Below, piece after piece: positions 25,425 to 33,215 of a stretch of DNA of 64,000 bases (its first letter is position 1; each line of letters starts with the position of its first letter). Under the pieces are notes generated by a model. That model searched no databases. It saw nothing but the letters and a program-made list of their open reading frames with translations, and was not told the DNA's origin. Source of the stretch: Nocardioides phosphati (GTDB taxonomy: Bacteria; Actinomycetota; Actinomycetes; Propionibacteriales; Nocardioidaceae); assembly GCF_014646375.1 (NCBI RefSeq), contig NZ_BMNI01000006.1, positions 1 to 64,000 on the forward strand, written 5' to 3'. Position numbers and translations under genes: made by a program.

Positions 25425-25430
25425 TAGGGT
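25425..25430 (+). promoter_or_regulatory. -10 box (TAGGGT), near-leaderless start at 25439
   Basis: TANNNT hexamer ending eight bases before the dut ATG. Confidence 0.45.
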
Positions 25431-25438
25431 CGACCATC

Positions 25439-25936
25439 ATGTGTGAGATCGCCATCGTCCGGCTGGACGCGGACGTGCCGCTGCCCGCCTATGCGCACCC
25501 CGGCGACGCCGGCGCCGACCTGGTCACCACCGTCGACGTGACGCTTGCGCCGGGGGAGCGACAGCTGGTCCCGACCGGCATCGCGATCGCCCTGCCCGAC
25601 GGCTACGTCGGCCTGGTCCACCCGCGGAGCGGCCTGGCCTGGAAGGCGGGCCTCTCCATCGTCAACGCGCCGGGCACCGTCGACGCGGGCTACCGCGGCG
25701 AGATCAAGGTCTGCCTGGTCAACCTCGACCCGGCGACGCCGATCGAGCTGCGCCGCGGTGACCGCATCGCCCAGCTCGTCGTCCAGCGCGTCGAGCACGC
25801 CCGCTTCGTCGAGGTCGACACGCTCGACGAGACGGCGCGCGGCACGGGCGGCCACGGCTCGACCGGCGGCTTCGCCGTCACTGACCCCGCCTTCACCGGC
25901 ACCTCCGACCGCACGACTGCTGGGAGCACCCTCTGA
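25439..25936 (+). CDS. dut: dUTP diphosphatase
   Basis: 165 residues, trimeric dUTPase. The five motifs are readable: [34 protein letters not shown] with the catalytic Asp, [11 protein letters not shown], and the C-terminal lid [12 protein letters not shown]. It hydrolyses dUTP to dUMP, keeping uracil out of DNA and feeding dTMP synthesis. It shares one base with the next gene (TGATG), heading a four-gene run. Confidence 0.96.
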   Translation: MCEIAIVRLDADVPLPAYAHPGDAGADLVTTVDVTLAPGERQLVPTGIAIALPDGYVGLVHPRSGLAWKAGLSIVNAPGTVDAGYRGEIKVCLVNLDPATPIELRRGDRIAQLVVQRVEHARFVEVDTLDETARGTGGHGSTGGFAVTDPAFTGTSDRTTAGSTL

Positions 25937-26562
25937 TGTTCAACCGCCGCAAGAAGAACGACGCCGTCGCTCCCGCGGACGCCGCGCAGCCGGCTGCCGA
26001 CGAGACGCCCGTCGCCGTCGACCGCCCCTTCGACGTCAGTGAGGTCGACCTCGGCGACGGCGTCGCGCGCGTCGACCTCGGCGGCATGGTGCTGGCCCAG
26101 GTCGAGGGCTTCGAGGTCCGCATGCAGGTCGAGGAGGCCACCGGTGAGGTGCAGTCCGTGATCTTCGCGGCCGAGGACGGCGCGCTCGAGGTCCGTGCCT
26201 TCGCCGCCAGCCGCGGTGGTGGCATGTGGGACGAGATCCGCCCCCAGATCGCCGCCGATGCCGCCCAGCGTGGCGGCACCGCCACCGAGGCACCGGGCCG
26301 CTTCGGCCCCGAGCTGGTCTGCCGCGTCCCCGCCGAGCTCCCTGACGGCACGCAGGTCCTCCAGGAGACCCGGATCGTCGGCCTCGACGGCCCGCGCTGG
26401 TTCGTCCGCGGCACGTTCCTCGGCGCACCGGTGCGCGACGACTCCGTCCGCGCGCCGTACGACGAGGCGCTGACGTCGCTGGTGGTCCGCCGTGGCACCG
26501 GCGCCATGGCGCCGGGTGACGCGCTGCCCCTGACGGTTCCCGCCAACGCCCGTCGCGCCTGA
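25936..26562 (+). CDS. DUF3710 family protein
   Basis: 208 residues. Starts [11 protein letters not shown] with an Ala/Pro/Glu-rich linker, then a domain containing RVDLGGMVLAQVEGFEVRMQVEE, EVRAFAASRGGGMWDEIRPQI and RFVGVDGPRW-like IVGLDGPRWFVRGTFLG. DUF3710 is restricted to actinobacteria, conserved next to dut and the OB-fold gene, and has no known activity. Expressed with dut. Confidence 0.9.
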   Translation: MFNRRKKNDAVAPADAAQPAADETPVAVDRPFDVSEVDLGDGVARVDLGGMVLAQVEGFEVRMQVEEATGEVQSVIFAAEDGALEVRAFAASRGGGMWDEIRPQIAADAAQRGGTATEAPGRFGPELVCRVPAELPDGTQVLQETRIVGLDGPRWFVRGTFLGAPVRDDSVRAPYDEALTSLVVRRGTGAMAPGDALPLTVPANARRA

Positions 26563-26573
26563 GACACACGATC

Positions 26574-26579
26574 TAGGCT
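26574..26579 (+). promoter_or_regulatory. -10 box (TAGGCT), leaderless start at 26586
   Basis: TANNNT hexamer ending six bases before the OB-fold gene ATG, suggesting a second start of transcription inside the dut-DUF3710 run. Confidence 0.45.
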
Positions 26580-26585
26580 GGAGTC

Positions 26586-26951
26586 ATGGGAGACGGACGC
26601 TCGCGCCTGAGGCGCACGATCAGCCGCTGGGCCGACAGCTCCGACCAGCATGCCCGCGAGCTGCAGAAGACGGTGGAGGGCTCCGGCTGCTGCTCGATCG
26701 CCGCGGCGCCCGACCGCCAGCACATCAAGCTCCAGGGCTCGCTGCGCACCGTGACGCTCCGCCCGCGCGGCGGTGTCCCCGCGCTCGAGGCCGAGCTCTT
26801 CGACGGCTCCGACGTGCTCACGCTCGTCTGGCTCGGCCGGCGCCGGATCACCGGCATCGGGCCGGGTCGCGAGCTGCGGGTCGAGGGACGCATCGGCGTC
26901 CAGGACGGCCACCGGGTGATGTTCAACCCGCGCTACGAGCTCACCTCGTGA
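26586..26951 (+). CDS. OB-fold nucleic-acid-binding domain protein
   Basis: 121 residues. A basic N-terminal helix (RSRLRRTISRWADSSDQ) precedes an OB-fold made of strands reading IKLQGSLRTVTLRPRGG, ALEAELFDGSDVLTLVWLGRRRITGIGPG and LRVEGRIGVQDGHRVMFNPRYEL, the RecG/tRNA-anticodon-like form. Probably binds single-stranded nucleic acid; partner unknown. It overlaps the next gene by GTGA. Confidence 0.88.
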   Translation: MGDGRSRLRRTISRWADSSDQHARELQKTVEGSGCCSIAAAPDRQHIKLQGSLRTVTLRPRGGVPALEAELFDGSDVLTLVWLGRRRITGIGPGRELRVEGRIGVQDGHRVMFNPRYELTS

Positions 26952-27676
26952 ACGAGATCGCCGACCTCGACGGCGTCCCTGCACACGTGCCGACGGTCGA
27001 CACCGTCGAGGCCCTGGTCCGCCGTCAGCTCGCGACCGCCCTGGGTGGGCGGCGCGGCTTCCTCGAGGCCGCCGTGCCAGGCCTGGTCTTCACGATCGTC
27101 TGGCTGCCGACCAAGGACGTCGTCTGGGCCGTGGGCGCGAGTGGCGCGATCGCGGGTGCCGCCCTCCTGCTGCGACTCGCCCAGCGCAGCTCGACGCAGT
27201 ACGTCTGGAACGCCGTCTTCGGCGTCTTCCTCGGCTGGCTCTTCGTGCGCTGGGCCGGCTCGGCCGGCGCGACGCCGGAGGAGCAGGGCCTCTACTTCTA
27301 CCTGCCCGGCATCCTCTTCTCGCTGGGCTACACGGTGGTGCTGGGCCTGTCGTGCCTGCTGCGCTGGCCGATGATGGGCTTCATGCTCGGCGTCACCGAC
27401 CCCGAGGACCCGTTCGGGTGGCAGCGCAACGACCAGATCCGGGCCCTGTGCAGCCGGCTGACCTGGCTGCTCCTGCTGCCGGGCGCCGTCGGCGTGCTGC
27501 TCCAGGGGCCCGTGTGGCTCGCCGGCCACAGCGGCGCCATCGGCACCGGCACGGCCGTGCTGACCATCTTCCTGCTCCGCACCGTGCTCGGCTGGGTGCT
27601 CCGCATCGGCGCGTGGTCGGCCATGGTCTGGCTCGTGGCGCGCAACGCGACGCCGCTCGAGCCCGACGCCGCCTGA
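26948..27676 (+). CDS. DUF3159 family membrane protein
   Basis: 242 residues with about six membrane segments. Opening VRRQLATALGGRRGFLEAAVPGLVFTIVW and the later SLGYTVVLGLSCLLRWPMMGF and DPFGWQRNDQIRALCSRLTWLL match the actinobacterial DUF3159 family. The function is unknown; a role in transport has been suggested for distant relatives but is not shown. Translationally coupled to the OB-fold gene and convergent with the TrkA-type genes. Confidence 0.88.
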   Translation: MNEIADLDGVPAHVPTVDTVEALVRRQLATALGGRRGFLEAAVPGLVFTIVWLPTKDVVWAVGASGAIAGAALLLRLAQRSSTQYVWNAVFGVFLGWLFVRWAGSAGATPEEQGLYFYLPGILFSLGYTVVLGLSCLLRWPMMGFMLGVTDPEDPFGWQRNDQIRALCSRLTWLLLLPGAVGVLLQGPVWLAGHSGAIGTGTAVLTIFLLRTVLGWVLRIGAWSAMVWLVARNATPLEPDAA

Positions 27677-27731
27677 CGCGCGTCGGCCCGCTCGGGGCGC
27701 CTGGCAGCTGCGCTGCCTGACGCGACCCGTC

Positions 27732-28400
27732 TCAGCCGTGCGAGCGCGGCGACAGGAGGTGCTCGAGCTCCTCCTCGACCTCCGCGCCGGCCACGAAGAG
27801 CAGCTCGTCGCCGGACTCCAGCGGCTGGTCGGCGTCGGGGGCGTAGACCTGGCCGTCGCGCAGGATCGTCACCAGCGCGCAGTTCGGCGGCCACGGAACG
27901 TTGCCGGCGGGCACACCGACGTGGGGCGAGTCGGCGGGCAGCACCATCTCGACGAGGTTGGCGTTGCCCTTGCGGAACGTGAAGAGCCGGACCAGGTCAC
28001 CGACCGAGACGGCCTCCTCGACCAGCGCCGACATGATGCGCGGCGTCGAGACGCTGACGTCGACGCCCCACGCTTCGGTGAAGAGCCACTCGTTGTTGGG
28101 GTGGTTGATCCGGGCGACGGTGCGGGGCACGCCGAACTCGGTCTTCGCCAGGAGCGAGGTGACCAGGTTGACCTTGTCGTCACCGGTCGCGGCGATCACC
28201 ACGTCGCAGTGCTCGAACCGGGCCTCCTCGAGCGAACTGAGCTCGCAGGAGTCGGCGAGCAGCCACTCGGCGTTCGGCACGCGCTCGGGACGGATGGAGT
28301 CGGGCTCGCGGTCGACGAGGAGGACCTCGTGGCCGTTCTCGATGAGCTCGCGGGCGATCGAACGACCGACAGCGCCTGCTCCGGCAATGGCGACGCGCAT
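27732..28400 (-). CDS. ceoC: TrkA/CeoC-type potassium-channel regulatory protein
   Basis: 222 residues. An N-terminal Rossmann RCK_N domain (VAIAGAGAVGRSIARELIENG, then LLVDREPDS, VVIAATGDDKVNLVTSLLAKTEFGVP) binds NAD(H) or ATP/ADP. A C-terminal RCK_C (TrkA_C) domain from about 140 contains MVLPADSPHVGV and LLFVAGAEVEEELEHLL. It gates a Trk/Ktr-type potassium uptake membrane subunit, which is not in this window. Its start shares one base with the stop of the paralogous upstream gene. Confidence 0.9.
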   Translation of the reverse strand: MRVAIAGAGAVGRSIARELIENGHEVLLVDREPDSIRPERVPNAEWLLADSCELSSLEEARFEHCDVVIAATGDDKVNLVTSLLAKTEFGVPRTVARINHPNNEWLFTEAWGVDVSVSTPRIMSALVEEAVSVGDLVRLFTFRKGNANLVEMVLPADSPHVGVPAGNVPWPPNCALVTILRDGQVYAPDADQPLESGDELLFVAGAEVEEELEHLLSPRSHG

Positions 28401-29062
28401 CAGTGCTCCTCCGGGCCCTTCGAAAGTACGTCGTACGCCGCGCCCGCCGTCTCCTCGCGCATCACGAGGTGGAGGCGGTCGCCCTCCTGCAGGAAGGTCT
28501 CGCGGGTCGGCAGGATGCCCTCGCCGAGGCGGTCGATCCAGGCGACGCGGGCGCCGGACTGGATCTGGAAGTCGATCATCTTGTGACCGATCCAGGCCTC
28601 GGGAGCGGCGATGTGGTCGACGCGGATCGTGCCCGACGGGTCGCGGAAGTCAGGCTCCGCGCCGGCGGGCAGCAGGCGCCGGAGCACCTGGTCGGCCGTC
28701 CACTTCACCGTCGCGACGGTGGTGATGCCGAGGCGCTGGTAGACCTCGGCGCGGCCCGGGTCGTAGATGCGTGCGACGACCTGCTGGATGCCGAACTGCT
28801 CGCGCGCGACGCGCGCGGCGATGATGTTCGAGTTGTCACCGCTGGAGACAGCGGCGAACGCGTCGGCGCGGCGGATGCCGGCCTTCTCCAGGACCTCCTG
28901 GTCGAAGCCGTAGCCCACGACCTTCTCGCCGTTGAACGACGGACCGAGCCTGCGGAAGGCGTCGGCGTTGTTGTCGATCACCGCGACGGTGTGGTTCCGG
29001 TCCTCGAGGCTGCGCGCGAGCGTCGAACCGACGCGGCCGCAGCCCATGATCACGACGTGCAC
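28400..29062 (-). CDS. ceoB: TrkA/CeoB-type potassium-channel regulatory protein
   Basis: 220 residues, a paralogue of the next gene. RCK_N reads VVIMGCGRVGSTLARSLEDRNHTVAVIDNN, then AVSSGDNSNIIAARVAREQFG; TrkA_C begins near 140 with HKMIDFQIQSGARVAWIDRLGEGILP. Pairs named CeoB/CeoC occur in actinobacteria. Here the pair sits divergent from a KimA-like potassium importer. GTG start, with TAGGGT six bases upstream. Confidence 0.9.
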   Translation of the reverse strand: MHVVIMGCGRVGSTLARSLEDRNHTVAVIDNNADAFRRLGPSFNGEKVVGYGFDQEVLEKAGIRRADAFAAVSSGDNSNIIAARVAREQFGIQQVVARIYDPGRAEVYQRLGITTVATVKWTADQVLRRLLPAGAEPDFRDPSGTIRVDHIAAPEAWIGHKMIDFQIQSGARVAWIDRLGEGILPTRETFLQEGDRLHLVMREETAGAAYDVLSKGPEEH

Positions 29063-29068
29063 ACAGGC

Positions 29069-29074
29069 ACCCTA
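29069..29074 (-). promoter_or_regulatory. -10 box (TAGGGT), leaderless start at 29062
   Basis: Minus-strand TAGGGT ending six bases before the ceoB GTG. It shares an 80-base divergent promoter region with the importer at 29143. Confidence 0.5.
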
Positions 29075-29128
29075 GCCGGTGCCGGACCTCTGGTGGTCGC
29101 CGACGCTGGCGCTCGGCCCGCGAGGGTC

Positions 29129-29134
29129 TAGCCT
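29129..29134 (+). promoter_or_regulatory. -10 box (TAGCCT), near-leaderless start at 29143
   Basis: TANNNT hexamer ending eight bases before the importer GTG. The gap is too short to hold a c-di-AMP (ydaO) riboswitch. Confidence 0.45.
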
Positions 29135-29142
29135 GTCTGCTC

Positions 29143-31200
29143 GTGAGTGTCGGCGACGTATCCAAGCGCATCCTGCTGGGGCGCAAGCTCAGCTCCTCCC
29201 AGCTCGGGGAGACGCTGCTGCCGAAGCGCATCGCGCTTCCCGTCTTCGCGAGCGACGCCCTGTCGTCGGTGGCCTACGCCCCGGACGAGGTCTTCATCAT
29301 GCTGTCGGTGGCGGGCGCGTCGGCGTACGCCTGGTCGTGGAAGATCGGCGTCGTCGTCGCGCTGGTCATGCTGACCGTCGTCGCGTCGTACCGCCAGACC
29401 GTGCACGCCTACCCGTCCGGCGGCGGCGACTACGAGGTGGCGATGACCAACCTCGGCAAGACCGCCGGCGTGACCGTGGCCAGCGCCCTGCTCGTCGACT
29501 ACGTCCTCACCGTCGCAGTGTCGATCTCCTCCGCCGCGCAGTACGCCGCAGGCGCGATCCCGGCCCTGATCGGCCATGAGGCGATCGCGGCCACGGTGGC
29601 GGTGATCCTGCTCGCGGCGATGAACCTCCGCGGCGTCCGTGAGTCGGGCGGCTTCTTCGCGGTGCCGACGTACCTCTTCATGGCCGCGATCCTCGGCATG
29701 TGCGGCTACGGCCTGCTGCAGCTGGCGACGGGCGACCTGCCCCACGCCGCGAGCGCGGGCCTCGAGATCGAGCCGAAGGAGGGCTGGGAGGGCCCGCTCG
29801 GGCAGGTCGCGCTGATGATGCTGCTGGCCCGCGCCTTCTCGTCGGGATGTGCCGCCCTGACCGGTGTGGAGGCGATCTCCAACGGCGTGCCGGCCTTCCA
29901 GAAGCCCAAGTCCAAGAACGCCGCGACGACGCTCCTCCTGCTGGGCCTGATCGCCGTCTCGATGATGATGAGCGTCATCGTCCTCGCCAAGCAGATGATG
30001 ATCCGCTACGTCGACCCCCACGAGCTCGAGCGGCTGCGTTCGGTCGGTGGAGGTGCGCTTCCGAAGGGCTACGAGCAGCACCCGGTCATCACGCAGATCG
30101 CGCAGGGCGTCTTCGCCGACTTCTCGCCGGGCTTCTACTTCGTCATCACCGTGACCGGCGTGATCCTCGTGCTCGCGGCCAACACGGCGTTCAACGGCTT
30201 CCCGGTGCTCGGCTCGATCCTCGCCCAGGACGGCTTCGCGCCCCGGGCGCTCGCCTCGCGCGGCGACCGGCTCGCCTACAGCAACGGCATCATCTTCCTG
30301 GCCGTCATGGCGATCATCCTGATCCAGGCGTTCGACGCCCAGACCACCAAGCTGATCCAGCTCTACATCGTCGGCGTCTTCGTCTCGTTCAACTTGAGCC
30401 AGCTCGGCATGATCCGGCACTGGACGCGCCACCTGAAGACCGAGCGCGACCCTGCCGAACGCCGTCTGATGTTCCGCGCCCGGGTGATCAACACCTTCGG
30501 CCTGGGCATGACCGCGATCGTCCTCGTGATCGTCCTGATCACGAAGTTCCTCGCCGGAGCCTGGATCACGATCATCGCGATGATCCTCTTCTTCCTGCTC
30601 ATGAAGGGGATCCGGTCGCACTACGACCGCGTCGCCGACGAGCTCAAGGCCGACGACCAGGACAAGGTCATGCCGACCCGGGTCCACGCGATCGTGCTCG
30701 TCTCCAAGCTGCACAAGCCCACGCTGCGGGCCCTCGCGTTCGCGAAGGCGACCCGGCCCAACACGCTCGAGGCGGTCTTCGTCGACATCGACGAGGACGT
30801 CACCCGGCGGCTGCTGGAGGAGTGGGACCACCGGGGCCTGGACGTGCCGCTCAAGGTCCTCCACTCGCCGTACCGCGAGATCACCCGTCCGATCGTCGAC
30901 TACGCCGTCGAGGTCCGGAAGCAGTACCCCCGCGGCGTCGTCGCGGTCTACATCCCCGAGTACGTCGTCGGCCGGTGGTGGGAGCAGCTGCTCCACAACC
31001 AGACCGCACTGCGGCTCAAGGGCCGTCTTCTCTTCACTCCAGGAGTCATGGTGACCTCGGTCCCCTTCCAGCTGCGGTCCTCCGCGGTGGCCATCGAGCG
31101 CGAGCGCCGCGAGGAGAGCCGCGTCCACGCCGGTGACCTCCGCCGTGGGCGTGCCCGTGGCGACGACCAGCCCGCCGCCTCGGACGAGGCCGACGCGTGA
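29143..31200 (+). CDS. kimA: KimA-like APC-family potassium importer
   Basis: 685 residues: about twelve membrane segments to residue 485, then a cytosolic alpha/beta domain of about 170 residues. Blocks shared with Bacillus subtilis KimA (YdaO) as I recall it include SDALSSVAYAPDEV, YRQTVHAYPSGGGDY, LLVDYVLTVAVSIS, AFSSGCAALTGVEAISNGVPAF, LAANTAFNGFP and RGDRLAYSNGIIFL, plus HNQTALRLKGRLLF near the C-terminus. KimA is a high-affinity proton-coupled K+ importer inhibited by c-di-AMP through its cytosolic domain. Most automatic annotation would call it an amino acid permease. The adjacent RCK pair supports a potassium role. GTGA overlap with the next gene. Confidence 0.85.
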   Translation: MSVGDVSKRILLGRKLSSSQLGETLLPKRIALPVFASDALSSVAYAPDEVFIMLSVAGASAYAWSWKIGVVVALVMLTVVASYRQTVHAYPSGGGDYEVAMTNLGKTAGVTVASALLVDYVLTVAVSISSAAQYAAGAIPALIGHEAIAATVAVILLAAMNLRGVRESGGFFAVPTYLFMAAILGMCGYGLLQLATGDLPHAASAGLEIEPKEGWEGPLGQVALMMLLARAFSSGCAALTGVEAISNGVPAFQKPKSKNAATTLLLLGLIAVSMMMSVIVLAKQMMIRYVDPHELERLRSVGGGALPKGYEQHPVITQIAQGVFADFSPGFYFVITVTGVILVLAANTAFNGFPVLGSILAQDGFAPRALASRGDRLAYSNGIIFLAVMAIILIQAFDAQTTKLIQLYIVGVFVSFNLSQLGMIRHWTRHLKTERDPAERRLMFRARVINTFGLGMTAIVLVIVLITKFLAGAWITIIAMILFFLLMKGIRSHYDRVADELKADDQDKVMPTRVHAIVLVSKLHKPTLRALAFAKATRPNTLEAVFVDIDEDVTRRLLEEWDHRGLDVPLKVLHSPYREITRPIVDYAVEVRKQYPRGVVAVYIPEYVVGRWWEQLLHNQTALRLKGRLLFTPGVMVTSVPFQLRSSAVAIERERREESRVHAGDLRRGRARGDDQPAASDEADA

Positions 31201-32432
31201 GCGGCGCACAGCGCGGCGCCCGCGGTCCCCAGCGCCGCAACCAGCGGATCAACCGGCAGAAGCAGGCGCGCGGGGCGTCGGTCGTCGGCCAGGAGCACAC
31301 CGTCGAGGTGGGCAACATCGCCCACGGTGGCTTCTGCATCGCCCGAGTCCCGGTCGGCGAGGACTCGCGGGTGCTCTTCGTGCGCCACGCCCTGCCGGGC
31401 GAGACCGTCGTCGCGCGCATCACCGAGGGCACCGAGGGCGACCGCTTCTGGCGTGCCGACGCCGTCACGGTCGTCACGCCGTCCAAGGACCGCGTCGCCG
31501 CGCCCTGTGCGGTCTCGGGCCCGGGCAAGTGCGGCGGCTGCGACTTCCAGCACGTGCGCCCACAGGCGCAGCGCGAGCTCAAGGCGACGGTCGTCCGCGA
31601 GCAGCTGACCCGCATCGGTCGCCTGGCCGCAGAAGACCCGCTCGTCGCCGGCCTCGTCGTCGAGGACTGCTCCGGTGGCGACAAGCAGCTCAAGGCGGGC
31701 CTGCGCTGGCGCACCCGCACGACGTTCGTCGGACTTCCGGGCGCGCCCGGCCGCAAGGGCCTGCGCAGGTACCGCTCCAACGACGTCATCGAGGTCGAGG
31801 ACTGCCTGATCACGGCCCAGGGCGAGGCGCCCACGTCGGGCCTGGTGACCCGCACCGTGGAGGCGGCTGCCGGCACGCGCGAGTTCCAGGTCGCGGCCGA
31901 CGGCTTCTGGCAGGTCCACCCCAACGCTCCGCGCATCCTCGTCGACGCGGTGCTCGAGCAGCTCCAGCCGCAGCCGGGCGAGAAGGCCCTCGACCTGTAC
32001 GCCGGCGTCGGCCTCTTCGCGGCGTACCTCGCCGATGCGGTGGGGGAGCGCGGCAAGGTGGTCGCCATCGAGGGTGACGCCGACGCGGTGCAGCACGCGA
32101 AGCGGAACCTCGGCATGTGGCGCCACGCGTCGGCGACCGCGGGCAGCGTCGCGGACGTCCTCAAGGAGGAGTTCGACGAGCCGTTCGACCTCGTCGTCCT
32201 CGACCCTCCGCGCGAGGGCGCCAAGCAGGCCGTCGTGGCGCAGGTGGTCGACCGAGCCCCCCGCACCGTCTCGTACGTCGCGTGCGATCCCGCCGCGCTC
32301 GCCCGTGACGTCGCGCTCTTCGGGGAGCACGGCTACCGCCTCACGGCGCTGCGGGCGTTCGACCTCTTCCCGATGACGCACCACGTCGAGTGCGTCGCGC
32401 AGTTCACGCGGTCCGACTCCGGCCAGCACTGA
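31197..32432 (+). CDS. TRAM-domain RNA (uracil-5-)-methyltransferase, RumA/TrmA type
   Basis: 411 residues. A basic lead (QRRNQRINRQK) and TRAM domain (VEVGNIAHGGFCIARV) precede a Cys cluster CAVSGPGKCGGC for a [4Fe-4S] centre, completed by the Cys of EDCSGGDKQ. The methyltransferase core shows DLYAGVGLFAAYLADAVG (SAM site), VLDPPREGAK and the catalytic-Cys motif SYVACDPAALARDV. It methylates uridine in 23S rRNA or tRNA. Overlaps the importer stop (GTGA) and, at its own 3' end, a convergent sigma-factor gene by 29 bases. Confidence 0.9.
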   Translation: MSGAQRGARGPQRRNQRINRQKQARGASVVGQEHTVEVGNIAHGGFCIARVPVGEDSRVLFVRHALPGETVVARITEGTEGDRFWRADAVTVVTPSKDRVAAPCAVSGPGKCGGCDFQHVRPQAQRELKATVVREQLTRIGRLAAEDPLVAGLVVEDCSGGDKQLKAGLRWRTRTTFVGLPGAPGRKGLRRYRSNDVIEVEDCLITAQGEAPTSGLVTRTVEAAAGTREFQVAADGFWQVHPNAPRILVDAVLEQLQPQPGEKALDLYAGVGLFAAYLADAVGERGKVVAIEGDADAVQHAKRNLGMWRHASATAGSVADVLKEEFDEPFDLVVLDPPREGAKQAVVAQVVDRAPRTVSYVACDPAALARDVALFGEHGYRLTALRAFDLFPMTHHVECVAQFTRSDSGQH

Positions 32433-32895
32433 CGGCCGAGAGGGCGGCCATGCCCTCCGACGCGTGGCGCCTCACCGAGCGGCGGCGGATGCCGAGCGTG
32501 TCCGCGATGTCTGCCTCGGAGAGCTGGAGGTAGCAGCGCAACGCCACCACCTCGCGCTGTCGCTGGGGAAGCGCCTGGATCGCCCCGAGCACGAGCTGCG
32601 GCGGGGCGCCGGCCAGGTCCGGCCTGGCGCGTCGGTGACGCGCGCCGGCCCGGGAGCGGCTCGCCACCGTCTTCCGCAGGTAGGCGAGCGCCTTCTCGGT
32701 GTCGCGCAGCCGGTGCCAACGCTGGTGCATCGCCACGAAGGCATCCTCGACGACCTCCTCGGCGGTGCTGAGGTCGCTCACCAGCAGCACGGAGAGTCGC
32801 ACGAGGGGCTGCCAGTGGGCGGCGTACAGGGCCTCGAGGGCGGCGTCGGCGTCGGGTCGCTGGACCGGTGCGGTCCGCAGCTCGATGACGGCCAT
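32404..32895 (-). CDS. ECF-like RNA polymerase sigma factor
   Basis: 163 residues from an ATG with GGGAGGT upstream; longer in-frame starts are Arg-rich and unlikely. Region 2 reads ALYAAHWQPLVRLSVLLVSDLSTAEEVVEDAFVAMHQRW, and region 4 reads IQALPQRQREVVALRCYLQLSEADIADTLGIRRRSVRRHASEGMAAL. The linker is very basic (RSRAGARHRRAR). A short ECF/SigE-like factor directing RNA polymerase to a specific promoter set. No anti-sigma gene is adjacent, and its 3' end is antisense to the methyltransferase gene. Confidence 0.85.
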   Translation of the reverse strand: MAVIELRTAPVQRPDADAALEALYAAHWQPLVRLSVLLVSDLSTAEEVVEDAFVAMHQRWHRLRDTEKALAYLRKTVASRSRAGARHRRARPDLAGAPPQLVLGAIQALPQRQREVVALRCYLQLSEADIADTLGIRRRSVRRHASEGMAALSAVSAGRSRTA

Positions 32896-33215
32896 CACGT
32901 CCACCTCCCGGGTACATCTGCACCGCGTCTGTTCCTCGACGTCGGCAGGACCAGCATCCGGCGTGCGCTGAGGGGCTCGCCACCGTCGTGCGTCCCGCTC
33001 GGGAGAGACCTTCGGCCCTGCCCCGGCCGCCGGCGACCGGGCCGGGGGACTCGCCGCGCGACGGCATCGCGAAGCTCGCTCGACGTGATGTATCTTGATA
33101 TCAAGAGACTTCGGTTTCTGAGACTTCTGCCGGAGCACTCCCCATACCCGGGGGAGGCGTGCAGGATGGGTCCGAGTTGCGCAGCAGCACCACCAACACG
33201 AGGAGTAAGTGACTG
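32896..33215. promoter_or_regulatory. 320-base intergenic region upstream of aconitase
   Basis: No convincing open frame. The sigma-factor side is GC-rich with nothing recognisable. The aconitase side (from about 33085) is noticeably AT-richer and holds a 14-bp palindrome and two GAGACTTC copies (33105-33112 and 33120-33127, 15 bases apart), so the aconitase promoter and its control elements probably lie there. Confidence 0.5.
33093..33106. promoter_or_regulatory. 14-bp perfect palindrome, candidate aconitase operator
   Basis: TCTTGATATCAAGA, 110 bases upstream of the aconitase ATG, in an AT-rich pocket. The symmetry suggests a dimeric regulator responding to iron, redox or TCA-cycle state; which one is unknown. 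Confidence 0.5.

Noticed and set aside
27677..27731. Possible terminator GGCAG-CTGCG-CTGCC between DUF3159 and the trkA-type gene
   Set aside because: Only five base pairs and no tail; too weak to call.
29063..29142. c-di-AMP (ydaO) riboswitch ahead of the KimA-like gene
   Set aside because: The intergenic gap is 80 bases and the promoter box sits eight bases before the start, leaving no room for the aptamer.
29128..31209. A long minus-strand frame across the KimA-like gene
   Set aside because: His/Asp/Arg-rich shadow frame produced by high GC at third positions; the plus-strand protein has clear membrane helices and family blocks.
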